From: Chitinophagaceae bacterium
Lineage (GTDB): Bacteria > Bacteroidota > Bacteroidia > Chitinophagales > Chitinophagaceae
DNA: 64,000 nt
Assembly (NCBI GenBank): GCA_023251255.1
Contig: JAHEZD010000014.1
Span: forward strand, 1 to 64,000
Reading direction: 5' to 3'
Part shown: positions 1-9,045 of the stretch, one piece after another
How positions within the stretch are numbered: position 1 is the stretch's first letter
How the letters are laid out: each line of letters begins with the position of its first letter
Program-made: the position numbers and the translations under genes
Notes under the pieces: model-generated
Databases searched by the model: none
Told to the model about the DNA's origin: nothing
What the model saw: the letters and a program-made list of their open reading frames with translations, nothing else

Positions 1-1
1 A

Positions 2-325
2 ATAGCCGATTATGACGAATGGCTGAACAGGCCCGATATGTTCTTGCCAGCAGGCACCACTGAACCTTATGCCAAGATTATCAGCTATACAGCATCGGCT
101 ATTACTGCCATTGTTTGGATAAAGGATATGGCACCAAAGGAAGTACACCACGATGAGTACGAAAAATTCCTGATTGTGGAGGGCAGTTGCGATATAACTA
201 TTGGAGCTACCGTCCATCACCTGATACCCGGTAGTGTATTGAGCATTCCGTTGCACCAGGCCCATAGTGTAAAAATCACTTCTTCCATACCCTGTAAGAT
301 TATTTTACAGCGGGTAGCAGCTTAG
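2..325 (+). CDS. Cupin-domain protein, 3' part only
   Basis: The frame is open from base 2, so the true start lies left of the window and only about 107 residues are visible. They form one small cupin barrel: a histidine/acid motif (HHDEYEKF) in the first conserved block and a second block with PGSVLSIPLHQAH, ending in a short beta strand (KIILQRVAA). The internal ATG at 38 is not the start, because coding continues upstream with a Trp/Asp/Pro-rich segment. In related Bacteroidota such cupins often form the C-terminal half of ChrR-type anti-sigma proteins; that is family memory, and the N-terminal half cannot be checked here. Metal or ligand is unknown. Confident of the fold, not of the role. 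Confidence 0.7.
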   Translation: MADYDEWLNRPDMFLPAGTTEPYAKIISYTASAITAIVWIKDMAPKEVHHDEYEKFLIVEGSCDITIGATVHHLIPGSVLSIPLHQAHSVKITSSIPCKIILQRVAA

Positions 326-612
326 AAGCTGTCCAGGCTTGATTGGGGAAGCCAGCGAATTGAACTTAGGCAGCTTCTTGGTTATCAGCAAATACCTCTT
401 GCTCAAGAGCTTTTTGGCTTCAATAAAGTGAATTCCTCCCTGCATATATATTTACAGACCAATTCACCCCTGTCTTCCCATCGTAATTTTACCCAATCAG
501 GGAACAATTGCACAGTTTGCCCCTTTGAGTATGTGCCTCGTTGTAATGATGCTATAAATCATTTTATTCTTAATACTTCATCCAGTAATATTGCCCTCTT
601 AAACCTTGTATC

Positions 613-1653
613 ATGAAACCATTTTTATCGTTGCTGTTTTTTGTTTCGGCCTTTGCTTTTAATGGCTTTTCACAGGACCCTACCAGCAGTCCTGTTGCCT
701 ATATGAATGCCATAGACAATGCGCAGAAGGATATGGACCAGAAATACATGGCTTACATGAGTGCCGCTGCGCATGGCAGAAGGGCCAGGAAATTGGAAAA
801 AATGCGTAAAGGCGTGCTGGAAAGCATTACCAATAGCCGTTATGCCATCATCAATATCCCTTTTTACAAAGGCGACAATAGCTTGCGCCAGAGCTGCATA
901 GACTATGTGGCCCTATGCTACAATGTTTTCAATGACGATTATGGCAAAATTGTGAACACGGAAGAAATTGCCGAGCAGTCTTTTGATGGTATGCAGGCCT
1001 ATATTCTGCTGCAGGAAAAAACCAATGAGAAGATCAAGGAAGCATCGGGCAAAATACATGATGCAGAAAAGGCATTTGCAGGGAAATACAATGTGAACCT
1101 AGTGGAAGGTTCTACCGAACTGGGCGAGAAAATGGCCATTGCCAGTAAACTGAACCATTATAGGAACCAGCTTTACCTCATATTCTTCAAATGCAATTGG
1201 CAGGACAATCAAATGACCGATGCCATGAACAAGAAAAAGGTGAACGATGTGGAGCAGAGCCGTGGGTCGGTTATCCGTTATGCCAATGAAGGCATGCTGG
1301 CCCTGGACAGCCTGAAGTTCTTTATGGGTGATGCTACACTGGCCAATGCCTGCAAGCAAATGCTGCAGTACTATAAGAAAACGGCTGAAAACGATATCCC
1401 CAAGCTGACGGACTTTTATTTGAAGCAGGAAAATTTTGACAAGCTTAAAAAAGCTTTTGAGGCAAAATCTGCAAGTGCAAGGACCAAAGAAGATGTGGAT
1501 GCTTACAATAAAGGGGTAAAGGAAATCAACGCCGCTGTAAATGATTTCAACCAGACCAATAACAAGGTAAACAAGGAACGCACACAAGCATTGAACGATT
1601 GGGAAAAGGCCGAAAAGGAGTTTGCAGATACACACATGCCCCGTTATAGATAA
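613..1653 (+). CDS. Secreted helical protein of unknown function
   Basis: 346 residues with a clear signal peptide (about residues 1-20, hydrophobic and ending FSQ), then an almost entirely helical, Lys/Glu/Asn-rich body with several heptad-like stretches near residues 120-165 and 270-340. No enzymatic motif is visible. The early region (YMNAIDNAQKDMDQKYMAYM followed by an Arg-rich turn) resembles what I recall as the LIC11966-type surface protein family, but this is from memory and weak. The next gene, a zinc-protease-like lipoprotein, starts 18 bases downstream on the same strand, so the two are probably co-transcribed and both act outside the inner membrane. Start chosen because it gives the signal peptide. 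Confidence 0.7.
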   Translation: MKPFLSLLFFVSAFAFNGFSQDPTSSPVAYMNAIDNAQKDMDQKYMAYMSAAAHGRRARKLEKMRKGVLESITNSRYAIINIPFYKGDNSLRQSCIDYVALCYNVFNDDYGKIVNTEEIAEQSFDGMQAYILLQEKTNEKIKEASGKIHDAEKAFAGKYNVNLVEGSTELGEKMAIASKLNHYRNQLYLIFFKCNWQDNQMTDAMNKKKVNDVEQSRGSVIRYANEGMLALDSLKFFMGDATLANACKQMLQYYKKTAENDIPKLTDFYLKQENFDKLKKAFEAKSASARTKEDVDAYNKGVKEINAAVNDFNQTNNKVNKERTQALNDWEKAEKEFADTHMPRYR

Positions 1654-1671
1654 GTAGTTCAATTTCACCAA

Positions 1672-2280
1672 ATGAAATATGCCATTCTTGGTTGCATGGT
1701 TCTTTTACTGGCATCATGTTCTGATGCTGGTATAAACAATCATTTGCCTTCCAAGGGCAAACCGGTTATTGTACTTCAACCATTGGGGGATTTTCCAAAA
1801 AGGGACCTGTTTTTTTTGAAGGACAGCATTGCAAAATTCTATCCTGTAATAGTTTCCATTGCCCCACAAAAGCAGGCACCTGCCAATGCTTGGTACGAAC
1901 CAAGGAAACGTTGGGTTGCTGATACCATCCTCAATTGGCTAAGGGCCTCTATTGCGGATTCCATCAGATTGACTATTGGATTAATAGCAGATGATATTTC
2001 AACAACAAAAGGTACCATTAAAAACTATGGCATTATGGGGCTGGGAAACTGCCCGGGAAGAACGTGTACGGTGTCCAGTTTCAGGCTTACGAAAAATATA
2101 CGTTCACAGCAGCAGTTCCAGCAGCGACTGTTCAAAGTGGTTGCCCACGAAATGGGCCATAATTTCGGGTTGCCCCATTGCCCAGACCAACAATGCATTA
2201 TGGTGGATGCAGAAGGGAAGATGAAACTGGAAGGAGAGAAGGGGTTATGTGATAACTGCAAAAAAAAATTAAAAATCTGA
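1672..2280 (+). CDS. Archaemetzincin-like zinc metalloprotease lipoprotein
   Basis: 202 residues. A lipoprotein signal ends in LLASC (Cys16), so the protein is predicted to be membrane anchored in the envelope. The active site is complete: H159-E160-x-x-H163-x-x-G-x-x-H169 (the metzincin zinc site), followed at once by Cys170, C175-I-M and a late C193-x-x-C196. This is the archaemetzincin arrangement (HExxHxxGxxHC-x4-C-x-M then CxxC), though the gap to the last CxxC is 15 residues, not the 17 I recall for the family. Family members are small peptidases of uncertain substrate. It sits 18 bases after the secreted helical protein and ends at a strong bidirectional terminator. Family call is confident; substrate unknown. 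Confidence 0.85.
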   Translation: MKYAILGCMVLLLASCSDAGINNHLPSKGKPVIVLQPLGDFPKRDLFFLKDSIAKFYPVIVSIAPQKQAPANAWYEPRKRWVADTILNWLRASIADSIRLTIGLIADDISTTKGTIKNYGIMGLGNCPGRTCTVSSFRLTKNIRSQQQFQQRLFKVVAHEMGHNFGLPHCPDQQCIMVDAEGKMKLEGEKGLCDNCKKKLKI

Positions 2281-2290
2281 TACTAGTAAA

Positions 2291-2323
2291 GAAAAGGCTG
2301 TTGATGTTTCAACAGCCTTTTCT
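2291..2323. terminator. Bidirectional terminator
   Basis: A perfect 14-bp stem (2291-2304 with 2309-2322) and 4-base loop, with an A-run before and a T-run after. It lies between converging genes ending at 2280 (+) and 2324 (-), so it can serve both. Confidence 0.85.
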
Positions 2324-2641
2324 TTACTTCTCCAACTTTATTTCGCCCACATCCACCATGCTTCCTTCCGTAACAATCACCCCATCTTTCTGCCCTGTCT
2401 TATAAGGAGCAGTGGCTTGAACAATAACACTGTAATTCCCTGATTTTACGTTGAAAATCTCGAACATGCCCTCGGAAGTGACATGCGTTTTGAACGTATC
2501 GGTTTTTGAGATGGCCCATGCAGATATCGCTGCTTCTTTGGGGGTTACCCATCCTTTAATTGTTGAGCCCTGCTTGCTAAATGCAGATGCAACCATTACA
2601 ATGATGCCTATTGCTAAAAATAGAACAATTGGTTTTTTCAT
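2324..2641 (-). CDS. Secreted carboxypeptidase-regulatory-like domain protein
   Basis: 105 residues from the ATG at 2641, chosen because it begins a good signal peptide (MKKPIVLFLAIG, then hydrophobic to about residue 20); a longer frame reaches 2689 but adds a non-signal extension. The mature part is a single beta-sandwich of the CarboxypepD_reg-like type: GWVTPKEAAISAWAI, a TVTSEG-like turn, then FEIFNVKSGNYSVIVQA, typical of small surface-layer or TonB-receptor-associated domains. It stands alone rather than fused to a receptor. It ends against the shared terminator. Function unknown; probably a small periplasmic or surface accessory domain. Confidence 0.75.
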   Translation of the reverse strand: MKKPIVLFLAIGIIVMVASAFSKQGSTIKGWVTPKEAAISAWAISKTDTFKTHVTSEGMFEIFNVKSGNYSVIVQATAPYKTGQKDGVIVTEGSMVDVGEIKLEK

Positions 2642-2768
2642 GATTGACAGTTTTAGAATGAACAATGCTGTACTGTCAATCGTGGGCAAGTATCATACCG
2701 TTAGCCACTTGCTATTGTAAGTGGAAATTATGTTGAAGGTATTGGGGCATAAAAACCTCATTACGGAT

Positions 2769-4328
2769 TTATATTTTACGTAGTACCTGACCATTTCTTG
2801 CACCTGTGTGCTTTCCGTCTTCCACTGTCAACACTCCATTCACCACAACATACTTGAAACCTGTACTGTATTGGTGCGGTTTGTCAAATGTGGACTCATC
2901 GGCCACTGTTTTTTCGTCAAATACCACTATATCGGCTGCATAGCCTTCTTTCAGAAGGCCACGGTTGGTCAACTGGAACTTTTGTGCAGGTAAGCTCGTC
3001 ATTCTCCTGATGGCTTCTTCCAAGGGGATTACTTTTTCATCCCTCACGTATTTTCCCAGCACCCTTGCATTGGTGCCGTAGCCCCTTGGATGCGGCATAC
3101 CTGAATGGAGAACCCGGATGCTTGCATCACTTGCAAACATATTGAAGGGGTATTTCATGATGTTCTTCACATCCTCCTCGCTCATGCCATGGAAAACAGC
3201 ACTGGCACCACCATGCTCCATAATTTCCAGGATGGTTTCTGCCTCAAATTTCAGTTTGTGTTTCCTTCCTTTTATCAAATTGATCTGCTCAATGCTCTTG
3301 CCGTTCAAAGTGGTATCAAATTCATAATTGGCCACTACAGCATAGTTCCAGTGTTTCAGTTTCCTGTTCTTCAATTTGGTAAACATGTACTGCTTGACAT
3401 CGTTCCTGATTATGGGGTTTGAAAGTCTTGCCTTGATACTGTCCTGACCATCGGCCAGTACCCAATCAGGCAATAAAGTACTAATCGAAGTGGAGCTTGC
3501 AGTATATGGGTACTGGTCTATGGTTACGTCCAGTCCTTCCTCCCTTGCTTTGACAATCATGGGCAAGGTCTCCTTGCTCCTTCCCCAATTCTGTTGGCCG
3601 CTCAATTTGAAATGCGAGATTTCCACAGGCATTTTTGCTTCGCGGCCAATGGTCAATGCTTCTTCAATGGCGTAGGTTACACTATCACCTTCATCACGCA
3701 TATGGCTAGCATAAACACCGTTGTATTTAGCTGCCACTTTTGCTAAACGCACAATTTCCGGCGTTTTTGTATAGGTACCGGGTATATAGATCAATCCTGT
3801 GGAGAACCCTACGGCGCCATCTTTCATAGCCTGGTCCACAATGGCTTCCATCTGCTGCATCTCAGTTTCGGTGGCATCCCTATTTGCACGGCCCATTACC
3901 TTTTTACGGACATCATTGTGCCCCACAAGCGTGGCCACATTAATGGACAATTTCAGGCTATCAATAAAGGAGAAATATTTTTTTATATCAGTGTTGGATG
4001 AGCCGCAGTTGCCGGTAATGCAGGTGGTTACACCATCATAAATAAAATTGGTGGCAAGGGGGTTGCGCTTTTCATCGTCTTCCAGATGTGTATGCACATC
4101 AATAAAACCGGGGGCAATAATAAGCCCAGTAGCATCAATGGTTTTGGCAGCCTGCCAGTTAGTAAGCTTGCCCACCTTAACAATCCTCCCTTCTTTCACG
4201 GCAACATCTCCATAAAACCAGTTGTTGCCGGTACCATCAATAATCTTCCCGTTCTTGATTAGCACATCTGCTTGTTGTGCTTTTGCAGCCAAGCAGAGTA
4301 TCATTAAAAATCCAAAAACAATTTTCAT
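2769..4328 (-). CDS. N-acyl-D-amino-acid deacylase family amidohydrolase (D-aminoacylase)
   Basis: 519 residues with a signal peptide (residues 1-18, ending AKAQ), so an exported enzyme. The amidohydrolase signature H79-T-H81 lies in PGFIDVHTH. It is followed by GNCGS (Cys108, the metal-bridging Cys position in D-aminoacylases), the SHMRDEG and EISHFK histidines, and a late FASDASI aspartate. The order and length match the AmdN/D-aminoacylase branch that hydrolyses N-acyl-D-amino acids, and also D-glutamate-type deacylases. It would release free D-amino acids from acylated or peptidoglycan-derived material in the periplasm. Neighbours are unrelated. Exact substrate cannot be read from sequence. 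Confidence 0.85.
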   Translation of the reverse strand: MKIVFGFLMILCLAAKAQQADVLIKNGKIIDGTGNNWFYGDVAVKEGRIVKVGKLTNWQAAKTIDATGLIIAPGFIDVHTHLEDDEKRNPLATNFIYDGVTTCITGNCGSSNTDIKKYFSFIDSLKLSINVATLVGHNDVRKKVMGRANRDATETEMQQMEAIVDQAMKDGAVGFSTGLIYIPGTYTKTPEIVRLAKVAAKYNGVYASHMRDEGDSVTYAIEEALTIGREAKMPVEISHFKLSGQQNWGRSKETLPMIVKAREEGLDVTIDQYPYTASSTSISTLLPDWVLADGQDSIKARLSNPIIRNDVKQYMFTKLKNRKLKHWNYAVVANYEFDTTLNGKSIEQINLIKGRKHKLKFEAETILEIMEHGGASAVFHGMSEEDVKNIMKYPFNMFASDASIRVLHSGMPHPRGYGTNARVLGKYVRDEKVIPLEEAIRRMTSLPAQKFQLTNRGLLKEGYAADIVVFDEKTVADESTFDKPHQYSTGFKYVVVNGVLTVEDGKHTGARNGQVLRKI

Positions 4329-4518
4329 GGCATCATTTATTGGAAATGAAAATAAGCATTATTGTTTGTTGCTCCCTTATAGGCACATGCATAGCACAGG
4401 TTGTTTTCCAATACACTACAACGAAACACGGATCCTTTTAAAATCCATTAGGTCCTGATTGCCCGTATGTCATCAATTGCAAAGCCACATTGCCACCACA
4501 TCATTCCCCCCAAACCTT

Positions 4519-4526
4519 TACTTTTG
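4519..4526 (+). promoter_or_regulatory. Candidate -7 element (TACTTTTG) of prfA
   Basis: Matches the Bacteroidota sigma -7 consensus TANNTTTG, 23 bases before the prfA ATG. No convincing -33 TTTG is seen at normal spacing, so this rests on one motif and position. Confidence 0.35.
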
Positions 4527-4549
4527 CAGCCTTCGCAAAATTTGTATGT

Positions 4550-5614
4550 ATGTTAGATAAGTTAGAGGCTATAAAGGCAAGGTTCCAGCAAGTGGGCATT
4601 GCCTTGACCAATCCTGAGGTCATCAACAACCAGAAGGAATTTGGTGCGTATAGCAAGGAATACCGCTCACTGGAAAAGATTGTGCAACCTTATGAACAGT
4701 ACATGCGCGTGCTGGGAGATCTGGATTTTGCCAAAGAAAGCTTGAACAGCAATGATGACGAGATGAAGGAACTGGCAAAAATGGAAATGCCCGCTTTGGA
4801 AGAAAAGAAAAATGAACTGGAAAAACACCTCACCCAATTATTGATACCCAAGGACCCGCAGGATGATAAGAATGCCATTCTGGAAATACGTGCAGGAACA
4901 GGTGGGGACGAAGCCAGCTTGTTTGCAGGCGATCTATTGGGCATGTACCTGCGTTACTGCAGCAAGAAAGGATGGAAAACAGCCGTCGTGAGCGAAAGTG
5001 AAGGAACGGTTGGTGGCTACAAAGAAGTAATTGTGGAAGTAAGCGGTGAGGATGTGTACGGCACCCTGAAATTTGAAAGTGGTGTGCACCGTGTGCAGCG
5101 TGTGCCGAATACAGAGACACAGGGCCGCGTGCATACCAGTGCTGCAACGGTGGCTGTAATGCCCGAAGCTGAGGAAGTGGACTTTGAACTGAAGGAAAGT
5201 GATGTGAAAATGGAAACTGCCAGAAGTGGCGGTGCTGGCGGGCAGAACGTGAACAAGGTGGAAACAAAAGTTTTTTTAACGCATATTCCTACGGGTGTTG
5301 TTGTTGTGTGCCAGACTGAAAGAAGCCAGTTGGGCAACCGGGAGAAGGCCATGACCATGCTACGTACCAAACTGTACGAGGAACAGGTGAGGAAATATGA
5401 AGATGAAATTTCCCACCGGAGGAAAACATTGGTTAGTACGGGCGACAGGAGTGCCAAGATCAGGACCTATAATTGGCCGCAGGGGAGGGTTACAGACCAC
5501 CGCATCGGTTTGACATCCTACAATCTTGACGCAGTAATCAATGGCGAGATCGAAGAGTTTATTGAAGCGTTGCAAATGGCGGAGAACAGTGCGAAGATGA
5601 CGGAGCAATCGTAA
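4550..5614 (+). CDS. prfA: Peptide chain release factor 1
   Basis: 354 residues from the ATG at 4550, close to the usual 355-360; an upstream in-frame ATG at 4490 adds 20 residues unlike any RF1 and overlaps the probable promoter. RF1 reads UAA and UAG stop codons and triggers peptidyl-tRNA hydrolysis in the ribosome. Visible hallmarks are the coiled N-terminal domain (about 1-100), the P-x-T decoding tripeptide (PNT, 186-188, inside [14 protein letters not shown]), and the universal GGQ (230-232) in [14 protein letters not shown]. The P-x-T form separates RF1 from RF2, which carries SPF. No frameshift signal is present. The next gene starts 22 bases downstream and is unrelated. Confidence 0.97.
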   Translation: MLDKLEAIKARFQQVGIALTNPEVINNQKEFGAYSKEYRSLEKIVQPYEQYMRVLGDLDFAKESLNSNDDEMKELAKMEMPALEEKKNELEKHLTQLLIPKDPQDDKNAILEIRAGTGGDEASLFAGDLLGMYLRYCSKKGWKTAVVSESEGTVGGYKEVIVEVSGEDVYGTLKFESGVHRVQRVPNTETQGRVHTSAATVAVMPEAEEVDFELKESDVKMETARSGGAGGQNVNKVETKVFLTHIPTGVVVVCQTERSQLGNREKAMTMLRTKLYEEQVRKYEDEISHRRKTLVSTGDRSAKIRTYNWPQGRVTDHRIGLTSYNLDAVINGEIEEFIEALQMAENSAKMTEQS

Positions 5615-5636
5615 CTTAGCGAAAATTATTTAGCAA

Positions 5637-6338
5637 ATGAAGTATGTAATCAATATACTAGGTGCGGTTATTTTGTCCATAAATATTAGCGGGGCCCAAA
5701 CTGGTTTCGGTACCAAGGATGGTATGATATTCATGAAAGATGAAACCGGGAACCAGCTTTATGCGAAAACAAATTACAGAATAGAGGGTTCACCTTTTTA
5801 TCCAAATGAATACTGTTCTGCAAACATAAAGGTAGCAAATGGGAAATGGTTCGAGGACGTAAAAATCAAACTGTACCTGATTGATAATCTTGTGTATTGC
5901 CTAAGCGACAATTCAAAAGAATTGGTGGTGGATATGCCCATCGAAAAAATTAATTTCCTCAATTGCATGGAGGGCATTACAGGAACGGGCAATTCATTCC
6001 AATCAGGTTTTAGTGCTATTGACAAGCAAACCGATAAAACCTTTTATAAAGTGCTGGATTCGGGAAATGCTAAACTTCTCCAGTATTTAAATGTTACCTA
6101 TTCTGACGAGAAACCGTTTAATACTGCGGGCATTACAAGGGTATTCAAAACCGCAGAAATTTTGTATGCCAATCTTCCTGGCAACAAAATGGTAAAGCTT
6201 AACAGAAACAAGGAATCAGTTATTAGTGCGTTGGCAGACAAAAAAAATCTCGTGGAAGCGTTTATTGATAGTAAGGGATTAAAATGCAAAAAGGAAGAGG
6301 ATATTACAATGGTTTTTAACTATTATAACTCCCTTTAA
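5637..6338 (+). CDS. Secreted protein of unknown function
   Basis: 233 residues with a signal peptide (about 1-20, ending SGAQ). The mature protein is mixed alpha/beta with no recognisable motif; it contains a central repeated-strand part (residues 40-110) and a lysine-rich C-terminus. I do not recognise a family. It starts 22 bases after prfA and may be read through from it, although the functions look unrelated. It is followed by a hairpin terminator at 6434-6464. Real gene judged from its signal peptide, uninterrupted length and codon pattern. Confidence 0.6.
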   Translation: MKYVINILGAVILSINISGAQTGFGTKDGMIFMKDETGNQLYAKTNYRIEGSPFYPNEYCSANIKVANGKWFEDVKIKLYLIDNLVYCLSDNSKELVVDMPIEKINFLNCMEGITGTGNSFQSGFSAIDKQTDKTFYKVLDSGNAKLLQYLNVTYSDEKPFNTAGITRVFKTAEILYANLPGNKMVKLNRNKESVISALADKKNLVEAFIDSKGLKCKKEEDITMVFNYYNSL

Positions 6339-6433
6339 GCTTCAATAGCCATATATAATATATTTTCCAAACCATTCCAGCCAAATAGAGAAGCCAAGTA
6401 CACCACCAACTAGCAACTTGAATTACATAATAG

Positions 6434-6464
6434 AAAATCCGTTTCTATCGTGAAACGGATTTTT
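6434..6464. terminator. Bidirectional terminator
   Basis: A 12-bp stem (6434-6445 with 6452-6463) and 6-base loop, flanked by A and T runs. It lies between the convergent secreted-protein gene (ends 6338, +) and galE (ends 6487, -). Confidence 0.8.
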
Positions 6465-6486
6465 AGATTGTATAATGCTGATGCAA

Positions 6487-7539
6487 TTAATTTAATAAGC
6501 TTTGCTGCTTGATCAAATCTTCCTGTTCTTTTAGTTTCAATTGCCATTCCCAAGCCGTACGCATCATTTCATTCAGGCCGTACAGGATTTCCCAGCCCAA
6601 TGATTTTACGGCAAACTCATTGTTGGCATATATGGCTACCACGTCACCTTCCCTCCTTGGACCTTTCTCGTAATTCAGTTTAACCCCACTGATTGCCTCA
6701 AATGCTTTGATGGCCTCCAGAACAGTTACGCCATTACCTGTACCCAAATTGAAAATATCGCACTGTGTTTTGTTTTTCTGTTCAATCAGGTATTGAATGG
6801 CCAGCGTATGTGCATGTGCTATATCGCAAACATGGATGAAGTCACGTAAGCAGCTACCATCACGGGTGTCATAATCCGTACCGTGCACATACATTTTGGG
6901 TATTTTGCCAATGGCTGTTTGTGTAATTGCAGGAACAAGGTTCTGTGGTTTGCCTAAAGGCAACTCTCCAATATGCGTAGTAGGATGTGCACCAACTGGA
7001 TTGAAATAACGGAGCAGGATCGCGGAGGTTGGTTGCACTTTGGTGAAGTCTTGCAAGATCCTTTCCCCCATTTGCTTGGTAGCACCATAAGGGCTTTCAG
7101 CTTCTTTAATAGGAGATTGTTCCGTAACTGGGATGGCATCCGGATTGCCATATACCGTACATGAGGACGAGAACACAAAATGCGGCACATTGAATTCCTC
7201 TACACATTTCAAAAGGTTGATGAGCGAGAACAGATTGTTTTCATAATAGCTCAATGGCTGTTCCACACTTTCGCCAACCGCTTTATATGCCGCAAAATGG
7301 ATGATACCTGTTATTGAATCGTTCTCTTGGAACACGGCCCTTGTTTCATCAAAATTTTTCAGGTCAACTTTATAGTTCTTGATTTTTTTGTGGGTGATTT
7401 TTTCAATGCCTTGCAATGAAATATCTGATGAGCGGGAATTATCGTCAATTGAAACTATGTTAAACCCATTTTCGATTAAATCAACAATGGTGTGGGAGCC
7501 AATATAGCCGCATCCACCTGTTACCAAAATAGTATCCAT
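6487..7539 (-). CDS. galE: UDP-glucose 4-epimerase
   Basis: 350 residues, normal for GalE (about 340). It interconverts UDP-glucose and UDP-galactose with bound NAD, in the cytoplasm, feeding surface polysaccharide synthesis and galactose use. The Rossmann start TGGCGYIG lies at residues 7-14, an SSSCTVYG segment holds the active-site Ser/Thr at about 124-131, and the catalytic Y151-x-x-x-K155 is in SPYGATK. The C-terminal substrate half has the usual RYFNPVGAH and DGSCLRDFIHVCD stretches, which separate GalE from other extended SDRs. It stands alone between converging and unrelated genes. Start is the only good ATG. Confidence 0.95.
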   Translation of the reverse strand: MDTILVTGGCGYIGSHTIVDLIENGFNIVSIDDNSRSSDISLQGIEKITHKKIKNYKVDLKNFDETRAVFQENDSITGIIHFAAYKAVGESVEQPLSYYENNLFSLINLLKCVEEFNVPHFVFSSSCTVYGNPDAIPVTEQSPIKEAESPYGATKQMGERILQDFTKVQPTSAILLRYFNPVGAHPTTHIGELPLGKPQNLVPAITQTAIGKIPKMYVHGTDYDTRDGSCLRDFIHVCDIAHAHTLAIQYLIEQKNKTQCDIFNLGTGNGVTVLEAIKAFEAISGVKLNYEKGPRREGDVVAIYANNEFAVKSLGWEILYGLNEMMRTAWEWQLKLKEQEDLIKQQSLLN

Positions 7540-7635
7540 AGTAAAATTTTATGCTGGCAAAGTAAACCATAATTGGCAAGCAGTCATTTTTCAGGTATTA
7601 TTTTTTGCAGGTACTATTGCAAAGTGCAAAAAGGA

Positions 7636-8220
7636 TCATTTCTTCTTGGCATGTTCAGCTACAGCTTCCAGTGCCTCGTAAAATTCTTCCCCATATTTCC
7701 TTATTAAGGGTTCCTTCAAGAAAATATAAACGGGCATTTTAAGTTTCCTGCCCAAACTGCAGGCTGCTGCACACAAATCCTCCCTTGGTTCATAATTCAC
7801 ATATTCCATATTGGGATCTACCTTGCTCTTGGATATTTTTATTGGGAACAGATGGCAGCTAACCGGCTTTTTCCAGCCAATCTTCCCGTCATTATAAGCC
7901 TGTTCAAAACCGCAAATAATCAATCCAGTCTTATCCTTTTTGCCATAGGCACAAATGCCACTTTTTATAGTAGGCGTGACCCAACCAAATTCGCGGTCAT
8001 ACTCAAATTTGCCAGTTCTTTCCACTTCATCGATTCCATCCTGGGTCATGTAAGGCTTTACGGTTTCATAGTATTTCTCCACCTCCTTTTTCTCCCAATT
8101 TTCCAATGGTGCACCTGCATCACCGTCTTCGCAGCAGCCCCCCTTGCATTTGGCAAGGTCGCAAACAAACTGTTCTTCAATCACTTCATCACTGATGAGC
8201 TTGTTGTCAATAATAATCAT
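7636..8220 (-). CDS. DUF3109 cysteine-cluster protein
   Basis: 194 residues, the usual length of the DUF3109 family found throughout Bacteroidota. The N-terminal cluster (C-DLAKCKGGCC, residues 19-29) plus later cysteines near ICAYG, IICGF, VSCHLF and DLCAAAC suggest a metal or iron-sulfur site akin to the YkgJ/Fe-S cluster families; that role is an inference. No signal peptide, so cytoplasmic. It is transcribed away from the DUF2306 membrane gene across a short divergent gap. Function not known. Confidence 0.85.
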   Translation of the reverse strand: MIIIDNKLISDEVIEEQFVCDLAKCKGGCCEDGDAGAPLENWEKKEVEKYYETVKPYMTQDGIDEVERTGKFEYDREFGWVTPTIKSGICAYGKKDKTGLIICGFEQAYNDGKIGWKKPVSCHLFPIKISKSKVDPNMEYVNYEPREDLCAAACSLGRKLKMPVYIFLKEPLIRKYGEEFYEALEAVAEHAKKK

Positions 8221-8363
8221 TGGGCAAAGATAAGCGATGAAGGATTAAAGCTTAAGCTGTGCGGGTACAGGGCAGGAACAGGTCCTTTAACAGAGATGTA
8301 ACAGTTCTCTCTGTGGAAGCATATAGCCTACTTCATCTCCTTATTCCGAAAACGGCAACTGTT

Positions 8364-9035
8364 ATGAATTCCCGGATGATTACGCTTAAAAAAATAAAAA
8401 AGTTTGGGATATTGATTTTTTTCTGGCTGCCAGTTGCATTTTTTAGTTTGCTCCTGATTAACAACACTGTTCCCTATTTCAATTTCAGCAATAAGTTTTC
8501 ATTTATCCAGGAAAGGGCTGTCCTGTTTTTGCAACCCATTTACAGGGCCAGTTTTTATGTACACATTTTTGCAGGCATGTTTTGCATAGGAACTGCACTG
8601 CTGCAATTCTCCTCCTATTTATTGAAGAAAAGGAAAGCCATTCATGTTTGGAGCGGCAGGGTCTATGTAGCAGTTGTTCTGCTGCTTGGGGCACCTACCG
8701 GATTGTATATGAGTTTTTTTGCCAAGGGCAGTGGGGCAGAAAGAGGCCTGTTTATGTTTATGGCCCTTGCTTGGTTCTATTTTACATTGAAAGGGTTTAC
8801 CACCATTCTCCAAAAGAATGTACTGGCACACAAAGTCTGGATGATCAGGAGCTATGCCATGGCCATGACGGCAGTTACGTTCCGTGTATACTATATCATT
8901 TTGTACTTGCTGGATGTGGAGCTTACCAAAAATTACGAACTGAGCTTATGGATCAGTGTATTAGGTAATCTATTGGTAGCGGAGTCCATCATTTTCCAAC
9001 GGACAAAGCATTACCTGAACACATTTACCACTTAA
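8364..9035 (+). CDS. DUF2306-type integral membrane protein
   Basis: 223 residues from the ATG at 8364; the frame is open further upstream to 8259, but that part is Arg/Ser-rich and would overlap the divergent promoter space of the DUF3109 gene. Six or seven hydrophobic helices are visible (for example residues about 15-37, 64-86, 99-118, 128-147). Conserved-looking features are YVHIFAG, the KRKAIHVWSGRVYV loop and KVWMIRSYAM, which fit the DUF2306 membrane family. Those proteins have histidines in helices and are of unknown function. The next gene follows 10 bases downstream and is probably co-transcribed. Confidence 0.8.
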   Translation: MNSRMITLKKIKKFGILIFFWLPVAFFSLLLINNTVPYFNFSNKFSFIQERAVLFLQPIYRASFYVHIFAGMFCIGTALLQFSSYLLKKRKAIHVWSGRVYVAVVLLLGAPTGLYMSFFAKGSGAERGLFMFMALAWFYFTLKGFTTILQKNVLAHKVWMIRSYAMAMTAVTFRVYYIILYLLDVELTKNYELSLWISVLGNLLVAESIIFQRTKHYLNTFTT

Positions 9036-9045
9036 ACATTAAAAT

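Noticed and set aside
428-616. 62-codon plus-strand frame (GTG start) before the first secreted protein
   Set aside because: It overlaps the signal-peptide gene, is Ser/Asn-rich without domain features and has no start context; probably a chance frame.
1099-1671. 190-codon minus-strand frame opposite the helical secreted protein
   Set aside because: Antisense shadow of a real gene that has a signal peptide and a downstream partner; its Cys/Phe-rich composition is typical of a shadow.
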